The notes under the pieces: model-generated | What the model was told of the DNA's origin: nothing | Database searches by the model: none | What the model saw: the letters and a program-made list of their open reading frames with translations, nothing else | In this document: in pieces, positions 8,817 to 16,601 of the stretch | Layout: each line of letters opens with the position of its first letter | How positions within the stretch are numbered: position 1 is the first letter of the stretch | Program-made: the position numbers and the translations under genes | Source: Paenibacillus albiflavus | GTDB lineage: Bacteria > Bacillota > Bacilli > Paenibacillales > NBRC-103111 | Length of the DNA: 64,000 bases | Direction of reading: 5' to 3' | Assembly: GCF_004344915.1 (NCBI RefSeq) | Contig: NZ_SKFG01000003.1 | Location: 62,001 to 126,000 of the forward strand

Positions 8817-9272
8817 TTATATCCATCTATATATTTTTTTATTTGTTACTTCTATTCCATGCTTGTTTGCCCACTGTTTAATTTCATTAATATTAACTTC
8901 TTCATTATTCCTAAACCTAAAATGCAATTTATTTGAAACTAATCTTTTTCCGAATTGCTTGATACCAATACTCTGTATAAAGTAACCTTGAATTATTATC
9001 TTCTCAATTTCTTGTATTCGGACTTCAATATGATTTAATTTGATACTATTTTTAGTAATTTCTAAATCACTGTTCCCACTTAAAATCCTAGTCATTAGTA
9101 CAAACATTGTTACAACTTGCAATAAGATACAAAATACGATTAAGATAAATAAAACAGATGTATAATCACTTGTTTGAATTACCAACCTCAGCATCAACAA
9201 CGTAATTATAATAGAGCCGACCAATTGGATATACATTGATACAGGTATCTTGATTTCATATTTCTTATTCAT
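8817..9272 (-). CDS. Two-helix membrane protein, unknown function
   Basis: 151 residues with two hydrophobic segments at about 13-33 and 38-60, followed by a cytoplasmic-type beta-rich tail (DLEITKNSIKLNHIEVRIQEIEKI) like a small PH-type domain of Bacilli membrane proteins. Three bases separate its stop region from the start region of the esterase gene, so the two are probably expressed together. Confidence 0.65.
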   Translation of the reverse strand: MNKKYEIKIPVSMYIQLVGSIIITLLMLRLVIQTSDYTSVLFILIVFCILLQVVTMFVLMTRILSGNSDLEITKNSIKLNHIEVRIQEIEKIIIQGYFIQSIGIKQFGKRLVSNKLHFRFRNNEEVNINEIKQWANKHGIEVTNKKIYRWI

Positions 9273-9300
9273 TTTAGTTAAATCACCTTCTCACTGGTTT

Positions 9301-9379
9301 CAGATAATGTCTCGTTGTTCACGACGTCCCACCATCCTAAGGACCTCAGGCCCTGCCTCCGTGATGCGTTAAAATGTTG
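9301..9379 (-). repeat. attC-like site, short
   Basis: CAGATAATGTCTCGTTGTTCACGACGTCCCACC...CCGTGATGCGTTAAAATGTTGTTATGTGATG. The boxes remain but the interior is only about 35 bases. Confidence 0.6.
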
Positions 9380-9435
9380 TTATGTGATGACAATGACAGC
9401 TTGAGAACCCTATGACTGTTCCTTAAAAGTCTTTG

Positions 9436-9616
9436 TTAAGTTATTAATAATCCATTTAAAGCCCCAGTTAAAACTAATATTTTTATACATTCAACATGAT
9501 TTGAAGCAACAATATCTGTCCACCTTTCACCAATTACAACACACTTAGTTAAATCTAATTTATGCTTTTTGGCTGCTTGAATCAGCATCCCTGGACTAGG
9601 TTTCCTAGTTGCATGG
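9436..9616 (-). pseudogene. HAD phosphatase C-terminal fragment
   Basis: The minus strand reads ATRKPSPGMLIQAAKKHKLD, then LTKCVVIGERWTDIVASNHV and ends at a TAA at 9436. RKPxPGM and VIGxxxTD are motifs III and IV of the HAD-IIIA (heptose-bisphosphate phosphatase/histidinol-phosphatase-like) family. The 5' half, with the catalytic DxD, is missing and is replaced by the half repeat at 9632-9676, so a deletion joined the two. Confidence 0.7.
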
Positions 9617-9631
9617 CTTTCTGATAACCTT

Positions 9632-9676
9632 CTTACAGACCAAGGCCGAATGACCTACAGCGTAGATACAGTGTTA
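9632..9676 (-). repeat. attC-like half site
   Basis: CTTACAGACCAAGGCCGAATGACC, CAGCGTAGATACAGTGTTATAGG. Only the closing half is present; it adjoins the broken HAD gene. Confidence 0.65.
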
Positions 9677-9713
9677 TAGGATGTCAACGACTTTACTGAA
9701 CAGCTCTAAGAAT

Positions 9714-10229
9714 CTATTTAATTGTGTCGTATAAGTCTACTTCAATTTTGGTTGTTTCACTTTCTCCCCAAACATCTGAAATTTCTAGATGCCAAGCTCT
9801 TTGCAACCTTTCATATTTATTTTCTTCAATCCAGTTATGTAGTTTTTCATATGTATCTCTGATTTCATAATTGGGCCCATTATGTTTTATAACAGCGTAC
9901 TTTTGTTTAGGAACTACTAAAGAAACCATGCATTCTGGTACTTGCCGAATATCATTTACTTCAACACATACCCAGTAACCATCTTCTTCTTCCGAGAAAT
10001 CCCCAACAATAAATGAGCCAATAAGTCTCACTGGTTGTAAAACGTCATTAATCTCATTAAGCCTTTCTTTAAGTAGAAAAGTAGCCTTAGGGATTTCATC
10101 GATATATTGGTCTCCAGGACATACTACTCTTATACCAACTAACTTCATTTCTTTGAGTTCAACTACTTTCACTGAGTTCACTCTCTCTTTTATTAATTTT
10201 TTGGATCTTTTGAATTGCGTTGATTTCAT
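9714..10229 (-). CDS. GyrI-like effector-binding domain protein
   Basis: 171 residues. VVELKEMKLVGIRVV at residue 22 opens a SOUL/GyrI-like ligand-binding fold, and WVCVEVNDIRQVPECM, KYAVIKHNGPNYEIRDTYEKLHNWI and AWHLEISD follow the usual order of AraC-type effector-binding domains. No DNA-binding domain is present, so it is a stand-alone small-molecule binder, as in GyrI/SbmC or drug-binding proteins. The biological ligand is unknown. Confidence 0.8.
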   Translation of the reverse strand: MKSTQFKRSKKLIKERVNSVKVVELKEMKLVGIRVVCPGDQYIDEIPKATFLLKERLNEINDVLQPVRLIGSFIVGDFSEEEDGYWVCVEVNDIRQVPECMVSLVVPKQKYAVIKHNGPNYEIRDTYEKLHNWIEENKYERLQRAWHLEISDVWGESETTKIEVDLYDTIK

Positions 10230-10230
10230 A

Positions 10231-10291
10231 TAACGTTTTCTGTATTCACGACACCGAGAGGTTTAAGGCAACTCTGCTGCCGGGTCGAACT
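10231..10291 (-). repeat. attC-like site, opening half only
   Basis: TAACGTTTTCTGTATTCACGACACCGAGAGG..GCTGCCGGGTCG. The closing half is absent; the antisense-RNA promoter of the toxin-antitoxin locus begins 28 bases further on. Confidence 0.65.
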
Positions 10292-10318
10292 CTTTAATTC
10301 AAATCGTTAATTCATACT

Positions 10319-10347
10319 TTGATACATTTTTTGTAATATGGTAATAT
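10319..10347 (+). promoter_or_regulatory. Promoter of antisense RNA (type I antitoxin)
   Basis: TTGATA at 10319-10324 and TAATAT at 10342-10347 with a 17-base spacer. The same promoter appears at 29887-29915. Confidence 0.7.
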
Positions 10348-10353
10348 ATATTT

Positions 10354-10475
10354 AATAAAGACCAAGTGCGTCAACACCTGGTCAGTACAATTGGCTTGGA
10401 TGGTTGTTCCCTTCTGAGTCCAATAGGAACGAAAACCCACCTTCGGCTTCTAATCTTAGGGTGGGTTTTACTTTT
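10354..10475 (+). ncRNA. Putative antisense RNA antitoxin
   Basis: Predicted transcript of about 120 nt between the promoter at 10319-10347 and a terminator stem (AAACCCACC 10433-10441, GGTGGGTTT 10460-10468, then T-rich). An internal hairpin GACCAAGTG..CACCTGGTC lies near its 5' end; in the second copy this stem pairs perfectly. It converges on the toxin gene and overlaps its stop codon and 3' region. This is the arrangement of txpA/RatA-type and related type I loci, where the RNA pairs with toxin mRNA. Expression is inferred. Confidence 0.65.
10433..10475. terminator. Bidirectional terminator shared by toxin and antitoxin
   Basis: The stem AAACCCACC/GGTGGGTTT has T runs on both strands, so it can end the + strand RNA and the minus-strand toxin mRNA. 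Confidence 0.65.
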
Positions 10476-10563
10476 TCTTGTTGTTATGATTAATGTATGT
10501 TAATAGAGCAAGAATGAACATTCCAAATAGGAACATAATCGTTATTGCATCCTTTACTTCCAT
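10468..10563 (-). CDS. Holin-like type I toxin, 31 aa
   Basis: MEVKDAITIMFLFGMFILAL followed by LTYINHNNKKK. One transmembrane helix (about residues 7-24) and a basic tail are the hallmark of the Bacilli holin-like toxin family (Hol_Tox, as in TxpA/BsrG-class peptides). These insert in the membrane when the antisense RNA is absent. AAAGGAGGTGA lies five bases before the ATG. The minus promoter is TTGTAC-17-TAAAAT at 10620-10648. Confidence 0.85.
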   Translation of the reverse strand: MEVKDAITIMFLFGMFILALLTYINHNNKKK

Positions 10564-10619
10564 GGCTTCACCTCCTTTCGAAGGGAAACCATGCCCACCC
10601 AAGATTCAATTGTAGTTAT

Positions 10620-10648
10620 ATTTTACCTTTATTTATATCTGCGTACAA
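10620..10648 (-). promoter_or_regulatory. Toxin gene promoter
   Basis: On the minus strand TTGTAC (10643-10648) and TAAAAT (10620-10625) with a 17-base spacer. It leaves a leader of about 50 bases before the toxin ATG. Confidence 0.6.
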
Positions 10649-10692
10649 GTGTTCTTATATGTGTTTAATTTAAACATTTTATTTACTATATT

Positions 10693-11274
10693 TTACGATT
10701 TTATAATTGCGTCCACTTCTTCTAGTTTACTCTCGTGTCGTTTTTCAAATAAATATAGTTCCCCGTTTTTTGGATTTATTTTTAATTCCCCTATATATCC
10801 TCTACATTTGAGTTCTTTAGATAGTACTTTCATGAACGCTCCATGACTAACCACTAACACTTTTGAATTAGGATAATCTTCTTCTATTTTATCAATAATT
10901 ATTTTTGCTCGTTGTAATGTTTGATACTTAGTCTCAGATTGTGATTTATGTGAGAAAAACCAAGCTATTCGCCCCAATATCATCCATAAATTAATATGAA
11001 GCTTGATCTTTGAATTAACTACTGCTTTAATCTCTATTTCTCTAAGTTGATTAGATACTACAGTTTTACCCTTAAATATTATCTCTGATGTTTTTGTTGC
11101 TCTTGATAAATCACTCGTCAGACAAACATCCCATTCAATGAAATTAGTAAAATGATTTGTACTGTCTATTTCTGCTTGATCATATTGATCTACCCAATCA
11201 TTAAATTGTTTCGCTGTCATCCATTTACGATTTGTTTTAAAATTCACTTTAAAATGTCTTACTATTCCTATCAT
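10693..11274 (-). CDS. Histidine phosphatase superfamily protein
   Basis: About 193 residues from the ATG at 11274 (GGAG seven bases upstream). MIGIVRHFKV carries the RH catalytic motif (normally RHG), CLTSDLSRATKTSEII is the second conserved block, and VLVVSHGAFMKVL the third, with the second catalytic histidine. RHF in place of RHG and the long insert after it are unusual. Likely hydrolyses a phosphate ester. Confidence 0.8.
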   Translation of the reverse strand: MIGIVRHFKVNFKTNRKWMTAKQFNDWVDQYDQAEIDSTNHFTNFIEWDVCLTSDLSRATKTSEIIFKGKTVVSNQLREIEIKAVVNSKIKLHINLWMILGRIAWFFSHKSQSETKYQTLQRAKIIIDKIEEDYPNSKVLVVSHGAFMKVLSKELKCRGYIGELKINPKNGELYLFEKRHESKLEEVDAIIKS

Positions 11275-11306
11275 ATCAATTCTCCATGTTCTTGCCACAT
11301 TTCTTA

Positions 11307-11447
11307 TAACGTTTCTGTGTTCACGAACCCTGCACTGGCTTAGATAGCTCCTACCTAAGCCAGTGCAGGGTTGTCTACTGATTTCGCTTCTTTGAAATTA
11401 CTTCTTACAGACCAGGGGCGAATGCCCGGTGCGTGAATATTGTGTTA
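11307..11447 (-). repeat. attC-like site
   Basis: Outer arms GTGTTCACG / CGTGAATAT. Inner arm CTGCACTGGCTTAG and its partner CTAAGCCAGTGCAG pair fully. CTTACAGACC and GGGGCGAATGCCC follow. Ends GTTAAC. Confidence 0.85.
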
Positions 11448-11521
11448 ACTGATGTCTCCGACTTCTTAACTTACTATAACGATGTTAAGCTGTCTTGATA
11501 ATCCCTCATACTGACTTTAAT

Positions 11522-11935
11522 TTAATTTCTTGAGGTCGTTTTATCATCTTTAATAGAACTAATTAAATTTATTAATAGAATATAAATGGGATATAAAAAG
11601 AACCTACCTATTACTATTAAGCCTGTGACTGGATTAGGGTCATCTCCACCATTTGTAATTGGGAATAGTGAGACAAAGATATATACAAATAAAATAAAGT
11701 AAGGCACCCAGAGTATTGTAGTAATATAGTTTAATCTTCTTCTTCCTAACCACTTTGCTGTTAGTAGATAAATAATAATCGTACCCAAAATAATATTTAC
11801 AAAAAAAGTAATAACAGATAATTTATTGACGGTGTTAATGTCCCAACCAGTCAGTCTACTTATCCTATACACGTTAACCATAAGCTCAATCGGAACAAAT
11901 ATAAAAAGGGCATAGAGAATGCTGACAACATTCAA
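11522..11935 (-). CDS. Membrane protein, four helices
   Basis: 137 residues from a TTG start, with hydrophobic stretches at about 5-24, 40-60, 72-94 and 106-126. The first codon has no strong ribosome site, so the start is uncertain. No motif I recognise. The 70 bases on its left contain TATAACGATGTTAAGC, which looks like a repeat collapsed to its two boxes. Confidence 0.6.
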   Translation of the reverse strand: MNVVSILYALFIFVPIELMVNVYRISRLTGWDINTVNKLSVITFFVNIILGTIIIYLLTAKWLGRRRLNYITTILWVPYFILFVYIFVSLFPITNGGDDPNPVTGLIVIGRFFLYPIYILLINLISSIKDDKTTSRN

Positions 11936-12020
11936 TCTTATGATTTGCTTAATAATGAATTATCACTCACTATTCATATAATTTATGAGTTATTAACTTA
12001 AGTGTTACCGGAGATCACAG

Positions 12021-12182
12021 TTAAACGTTGTTATGTTCCCGATGCCTCACCACCTTAAGGACCGTTAGGTCCGACCGCGATGCGGTTAGGTATTGCAGAT
12101 GTGTCTACTGATTATTCTTCCTCGAAATCCCTCTTGCAGACCAAGGGTTCGTCAGGACCAACAGCTGAAAAACGGTGTTATA
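12021..12182 (-). repeat. attC-like site with a worn outer arm
   Basis: Opens TTAAACGTTGTTATGTTCCCG and ends GGTGTTATACG. The inner AACCGCATCGCGGTCGG hairpin and TTGCAGACC are typical; the outer arms match poorly. Confidence 0.65.
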
Positions 12183-12213
12183 CGACGTGGCATATTCATC
12201 GAAATACTTAGGT

Positions 12214-12816
12214 TTACTTCTTCCCTTTAATAATTGTTGCATATTTACTTTCTGTTTCCTGAATTGATTCAATTTGAAAACCAATTGATTGGAAAAGACG
12301 AATATAATCTTCTAATCCAATAGGGTAAAGCTTTATCTTCCTATCACCACACTCAAGCCACTCATTATCTTTACTAACTGATAAGACAAATGATCCATTA
12401 TTCTTTAGAGATATGTAAATATTATTTAATGCTTTTTCCTTATCCTCTATGTGTAAAAATGTCAATACACTGTAAGCTAGATCAAAGATATTAGGACGAA
12501 TAAAGTTGTTTACATCAGTATTTACTAACTCAAGGTTAGGATAAGAACTTAGATTAGTCCTTGCTCTGTCTAAAGTCTTCGGTGATATATCTATTCCAAC
12601 AAGAAATTGACACCCTGCATGTAATACCGTTTTTGCTATTCTTCCAGTTCCAATTCCAATATCTAGTACCATAGAATTCTTAGGTTTTAATTCATTAAAA
12701 AAAGAGGGACCATCCCATCTGTTCATATATGCTTGTAATTGTGGTGGGTCTTGTAATGGATCATTACCCTCATCTATGAGCATTTCATAATGCTCTTGAG
12801 TACTTACAATCTTCAT
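12214..12816 (-). CDS. Class I SAM-dependent methyltransferase
   Basis: 200 residues. MVLDIGIGTGRIAKTV near residue 50 is SAM motif I (E/DxGxGxG), LVGIDISPKTL motif II and FDLAYSVLTFLHIEDKEKAL the motif IV region. The small size and lack of other domains suggest a small-molecule methyltransferase, common in cassettes. Substrate unknown. Confidence 0.9.
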   Translation of the reverse strand: MKIVSTQEHYEMLIDEGNDPLQDPPQLQAYMNRWDGPSFFNELKPKNSMVLDIGIGTGRIAKTVLHAGCQFLVGIDISPKTLDRARTNLSSYPNLELVNTDVNNFIRPNIFDLAYSVLTFLHIEDKEKALNNIYISLKNNGSFVLSVSKDNEWLECGDRKIKLYPIGLEDYIRLFQSIGFQIESIQETESKYATIIKGKK

Positions 12817-12865
12817 GGAAATGCATCCACCTTTATAGTTTTTTTGTCTTTATGCCCATGTCGTA

Positions 12866-13005
12866 TAACGTTCTTGTATTCACGAACCCGCACTGGCTTA
12901 GATAGCTCCTATCTTAGCTAAAGCGGGTTGTCTGCTGATTTTACTTCTAAGTAATTACTCCTTGCAGACCAGGAGTTTTAGCTTCGTGCGTGAATATTGT
13001 GTTAG
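12866..13005 (-). repeat. attC-like site
   Basis: TTGTATTCACG / CGTGAATATTGTG. Inner arm CGCACTGGCTTAGATAGCTC..TTAGCTAAAGCG is imperfect. GTTAG end. Confidence 0.8.
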
Positions 13006-13043
13006 CTAAAGCGCCCAGCTTCTTCGAATTTACATGCATATAT

Positions 13044-13286
13044 TTATTTACGCTCTTCTATATGCTTCTTTATTTTAGTTCTAGTATCTTCCCCAAATTT
13101 GCTTGGAAATACTTCAACATAACTCACTTTACCTTCGTATACCTCAACTGATCCCCAATCTGTTCTATAACCTGACAATTTCTCCTCATCTATATTGCTC
13201 GTTGGTTCTAATGTATAAAATGACCCACATGTATTGTCATCACATTCACACAAAGCGTATATTGTTAATTTATTCAGCTGTTCTAT
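13044..13286 (-). CDS. Small acidic protein, possible ATA start
   Basis: The clear coding part is CECDDNTCGSFYTLEPTSN onward. Read upstream in frame it continues as EQLNKLTIYALCECDD to an ATA at 13286, directly after the TAA of the small frame at 13287-13385. The MEQLNKL-like opening suggests an original ATG changed to ATA; initiation could also be at the TTG at 13253. Two close cysteine pairs (CEC, C) could bind metal. Function unknown. Confidence 0.6.
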   Translation of the reverse strand: MEQLNKLTIYALCECDDNTCGSFYTLEPTSNIDEEKLSGYRTDWGSVEVYEGKVSYVEVFPSKFGEDTRTKIKKHIEERK

Positions 13287-13385
13287 TTAGTCTTCTCTAT
13301 TATGTTCTTTAACCTTATATTCAATTTGTTTTATTAGGTCTGGTAGAATTTCATTCACTATTAGTTTGGTTTGCATCCAGATCAT
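13287..13385 (-). CDS. Small ORF coupled to the next gene
   Basis: Frame MIWMQTKLIVNEILPDLIKQ then IEYKVKEHNRED, ending TAA one base from the ATA of the downstream frame. The frame stays open upstream as IEGWVW without a standard start, so its 5' end is unclear. The helical, charged sequence and the stop/start contact suggest real translation-coupled coding. Confidence 0.4.
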   Translation of the reverse strand: MIWMQTKLIVNEILPDLIKQIEYKVKEHNRED

Positions 13386-13448
13386 CCATACCCATCCTTC
13401 AATTAAAGATTTATTATTAATATAGGTTTATATATCGGGTATTTCAGC

Positions 13449-13612
13449 TAACGTTCCCGTATTCACGAACCCGAGAACCTTAAGGCAGCTTCAGCTGCCG
13501 ACCCCGACGCGGTTAGCTTCGCAGGGTTGTCCGTATGGTTCTGCTTACCTGCTGTTGCCCTGGGCGGATCAAGGAACGGCGCAGCCGATCCACAGCGTGA
13601 ATATAATGTTAG
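13449..13612 (-). repeat. attC-like site
   Basis: CGTATTCACG / CGTGAATATAATG. Inner hairpin loop CAGCTTCAGCTG, and CGGTTAGCTTCGCAGGG. GTTAG end. Confidence 0.85.
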
Positions 13613-13647
13613 ACGAAGCTCTTGGCATCCTTGGATATACGCTCACT

Positions 13648-14184
13648 TCAGTTATTTATTTCATCAATTATGACTCTAATAATCTCATTTACTGGTAAAG
13701 AACCCTCAATAACTAAATCTGAATTGGGTTTTATTTTGTTTAACATTCTCTCGTAACCCATTCTTCCTCGAGATATATAGTTACTTATTTCATTTATTAT
13801 GACCTCTGTATTCGCGTCTCTAAAATCTCTTAATAACCTTCTTGCCATTGCAATATCTAGAGGTGTATCTATAAAAACAGTTAAGTCAATGGCTTTCAAA
13901 TTATCATGTAATCTTGAAAAAGGATAATCTAATAATATGTAATTCAAATCATTGGTGTCTATCAAGTTTTTTACATCAATTATTATAGGATCGATGTTCC
14001 ACTCGTTACAATCCGCTCCGCGATCAACCCAATCTATGATATCCTCAGGACCTTCAAGATCATAATCATCGAAATAAATAGCTCTGGACTTGTCCAACTC
14101 TAGATTCAATCGTGAGGTAATTGTTGTTTTACCTCCTCCAGAGACCGCCGCTATAGCAATAATCCTGGGTCTTGTATTGATAAT
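13648..14184 (-). CDS. P-loop kinase with an apparent ATT start
   Basis: INTRPRIIAIAAVSGGGKTT carries a full Walker A that lies upstream of the first ATG (14109), so the real start is farther out. The frame is closed by TGA at about 14200, and between lies ATT at 14184 with GGGAGG eight bases upstream and no ATG, GTG or TTG. Either ATT initiates or an ATG has mutated. RAIYFDDYD and LTVFIDTPLDIAMARRLLRD match the kinase at 1-549. Likely a nucleoside- or metabolite-kinase-like enzyme. Confidence 0.75.
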   Translation of the reverse strand: MINTRPRIIAIAAVSGGGKTTITSRLNLELDKSRAIYFDDYDLEGPEDIIDWVDRGADCNEWNIDPIIIDVKNLIDTNDLNYILLDYPFSRLHDNLKAIDLTVFIDTPLDIAMARRLLRDFRDANTEVIINEISNYISRGRMGYERMLNKIKPNSDLVIEGSLPVNEIIRVIIDEINN

Positions 14185-14235
14185 TGTCTTTTCCTCCCTT
14201 CATGAGTTAATTATCAAGCTTTCAAGAGTTTCGTC

Positions 14236-14392
14236 TAACGTTCTTGTATTCACGAACCCGAGAACCTTAAGGCAGCTTGCTGACGTCCGCAACTGCGGTT
14301 AGGTTCGCAGGGTTGTCTGCCTGATTTCACATCCTCGAATTGCCTTGGGCAGACTCAGGGCCGTATGGCCTACCGCGTGAATGTGATGTTAT
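14236..14392 (-). repeat. attC-like site
   Basis: TTGTATTCACG / CGTGAATGTGATG. Inner CAGCTTGCTG loop, CCTTGGGCAGAC and GGGCCGTATGGCC. GTTAT end. Confidence 0.85.
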
Positions 14393-14421
14393 AAGTTGTC
14401 CCCGCCTTCCTCGATTAATCC

Positions 14422-14886
14422 TCAGAATTCATATGTACTAGAATCACTATATTTTATCTTGTATTTCTTTAATTTTCTCTTATCTTTAATTTCATTCCAT
14501 TCATCATACATTTTGTAGTATATTTCTCCATAGCCCAATTGATTTGGTAGTTTATCACAAAACCTTATCTCTTCAATTTCATAATCTGGTAATGGTCCGA
14601 TCTCTTTTATGTTTACATAAAAATTCATTCCATAACTTCCATTCATTAAATATATTCCATAAGGAATAAGTTCAAAACTAACTGCACCCGTTTCTTCATA
14701 TAACTCTCTACTTGCTGCTTTTAGTAATTGTTCTCCTACTTCTCTTTTCCCTCCTGGCAACTCCCACAATACTTTATTCTTATTTTTTATTATCACTAGT
14801 TTTTCTTTATATTCTGCAATCATGACAACGTATTTAATTTTTTCATAATTTACTTCTGATAAGCTAAAACTGGTTATCTCCATCAT
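14422..14886 (-). CDS. Nudix hydrolase
   Basis: 154 residues, AAAGGGA before the ATG. GGKREVGEQLLKAASRELYE with ETG following is a complete Nudix box at residues 43-65. It resembles the 8-oxo-dGTP diphosphatase-like group by length, but the substrate is not predictable. It is one of four Nudix cassettes in the first 16 kb. Confidence 0.9.
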   Translation of the reverse strand: MMEITSFSLSEVNYEKIKYVVMIAEYKEKLVIIKNKNKVLWELPGGKREVGEQLLKAASRELYEETGAVSFELIPYGIYLMNGSYGMNFYVNIKEIGPLPDYEIEEIRFCDKLPNQLGYGEIYYKMYDEWNEIKDKRKLKKYKIKYSDSSTYEF

Positions 14887-14951
14887 GAGTCCCTTTCTTA
14901 TTCGATTTTATTGTTTATTTTTATTGTGTATTGGCTTAGGGGGGATTCTTA

Positions 14952-15112
14952 TAACGTTTGCTGTGTTCACGAACCCGAGAGACTTAAGGCGCTTCAGCGC
15001 CGGGTCGTCAGACTTAGCCTCGCAGGGTTGTCTGCCTGACTTCATTTCTCAGAATTGCCCCCTGGCAGACCAAGGATCCGTCAGGATACGCAGCGAGATC
15101 ACGATGCTATAT
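14952..15112 (-). repeat. attC-like site
   Basis: GTGTTCACG opens and GAGATCACGATGCTAT closes. Inner CGAGAGACTTAAGGCGCTTCAGCGCC and GGATCCGTCAGGATACG loops. The end box is GCTAT, not GTTAT. Confidence 0.75.
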
Positions 15113-15126
15113 AAATCTTCGAACTG

Positions 15127-15627
15127 CTAGAAAGTCACTGTTTCATTAATTGTTGCCCATTGTATTTGTGGATTTAATTCATTATTGACCGTTACTGTTC
15201 CCACTAAAATATCATCTTGATTCGGATTCTCTAAATAATGTTCTATAGTAAATTTAATAATCTTTGACGTATGTAAATTTAATATTTCATTCTTATGTAT
15301 CCAATATAATTCCCCCTCATCAGAAGAGATAAAGTTCATGTGCTTTGTTTCTCCAAAATATACGTACTGCTGTCGGATTTCCTCACTGTTATTCTCTATC
15401 AGTATGTATTTAATTCTAAAGTTCTCAATATCACTCTTTATAAATCCCGTTTCCTCTTCAATTTCTCTATAGCTGGCTTTCATTGGAAAATTAAGTTCTT
15501 CATATTCAAGATGTCCTCCAATGCCTCCCCAAAATTCAAAATTAAAGAGCTTACTTCTTGCTTTTTTCATCATCAATACTTTGTTTTGGTTAATTAGAAA
15601 TGCAGTTGCCATTTGTCTTACTTCCAT
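15127..15627 (-). CDS. Nudix hydrolase with a lengthened Nudix loop
   Basis: 166 residues. GIGGHLEYEELNFPMKASYR followed by EIEEETGF is a Nudix box with two extra residues between the first glutamate and the REUxEE core. This could affect metal binding, or reflect the ADP-ribose-like branch. GGAAGG precedes the ATG at 15627. MATAFLINQNKVLMMKK is the first strand. Confidence 0.85.
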   Translation of the reverse strand: MEVRQMATAFLINQNKVLMMKKARSKLFNFEFWGGIGGHLEYEELNFPMKASYREIEEETGFIKSDIENFRIKYILIENNSEEIRQQYVYFGETKHMNFISSDEGELYWIHKNEILNLHTSKIIKFTIEHYLENPNQDDILVGTVTVNNELNPQIQWATINETVTF

Positions 15628-15676
15628 GAATACCTTCCTCTGCTCTTAGAATATTAATCTTTGTATTTCTTTCATA

Positions 15677-15831
15677 TAACGCCTCTTGTATTCACGAATC
15701 CGGGAACCTTAAGGCCAAAAAGGACGGCCGCTGAGTGGTTAGGTTCGCAGGGTTGTCCGCCTGATTCAGCTCTCCGTAATACCTCGGGCTGACCAAGGGC
15801 CGTAAGGCTCGAAGCGTGAATGTAGTGTTAT
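15677..15831 (-). repeat. attC-like site
   Basis: TTGTATTCACG / CGTGAATGTAGTG. Inner GGCCAAAAAGGACGGCC, GGCCGTAAGGCTC. GTTAT end. Confidence 0.85.
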
Positions 15832-15853
15832 CTGATGCATCCGTCTTCTTGAA

Positions 15854-16351
15854 TTATCTTTCAAAGTTCTTCATAAATTGTTCTGGAATAAAAGCTGTAA
15901 TTTCTCCTCCAGGCAATGCTATAACATCCCAATATTCTTCTGGAGTATTAAAAGCCACTCCTAATTGCCAACTTTCAAATTGATCGTCATATCCATTCAT
16001 ATAAAATATTGATTCATCGTCTAATTCTATTATTAAGTTTGGTTTATTGTCTGAAAGAGAAATATTCGATATAGTTTTCAAACGAAGTTTACATAGTTCT
16101 AAAATCTCTTCATCTTCTGTCATGGAAGTAATATCTCGTTCTGTTTCCGGATAAAAAAGTGGGCGGGTTTTATAAACACACCATTTGGAAGCTAAATTTA
16201 AATATATCTGACCTCTAATTGTAGTGGAGTTTTCTTCGGAATTAGAAATCAGTAACTGAGGAATTGAACCAAATCTAATTCCATCTATATGTCCACCTAT
16301 ACATAAATAATTAAGAACGCTCTCATAATAAGTCTTGTCTTTATGATCCAT
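15854..16351 (-). CDS. Hypothetical protein, same family as 48359-48838
   Basis: 165 residues from the ATG at 16351 (GGAGAG upstream); a farther ATG would run back into the adjoining repeat. It shares LCIGGHIDGIRFGSI, GQIYLNLASKW, ELCKLRLKTI, DDQFESWQLG and WDVIALPGG with the cassette at 48359-48838. Family function is unknown; the globular, mixed alpha/beta pattern resembles immunity proteins. Two paralogues in one array suggest recurrent capture. Confidence 0.75.
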   Translation of the reverse strand: MDHKDKTYYESVLNYLCIGGHIDGIRFGSIPQLLISNSEENSTTIRGQIYLNLASKWCVYKTRPLFYPETERDITSMTEDEEILELCKLRLKTISNISLSDNKPNLIIELDDESIFYMNGYDDQFESWQLGVAFNTPEEYWDVIALPGGEITAFIPEQFMKNFER

Positions 16352-16414
16352 GAATTTTCTCTCCAATTTATATTTTTTGCTTTTGGGTTTGTCGGACCTT
16401 ACGGATGTTTCAGA

Positions 16415-16572
16415 TAACGTTTCTGTATCTACGAACCCGAGAACCATAAGGCAGCTTCAGCTGCCGGCCGCGACTGCGGTTAGGTTCGCAGGGTTGTCCG
16501 CCTGATTCCTCTTCCTCGAAATGCTTCAGGCGGATCAAGGAGCGCGGCGACGACGCGTAGATACGATGTTAT
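16415..16572 (-). repeat. attC-like site
   Basis: CTGTATCTACG / CGTAGATACGATG show matching base changes on both arms. CAGCTTCAGCTG loop, AACCGCAGTCGCGG. GTTAT end. Confidence 0.85.
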
Positions 16573-16601
16573 ATGCTGTCGGGGCCATCATTGAGATATT
16601 C

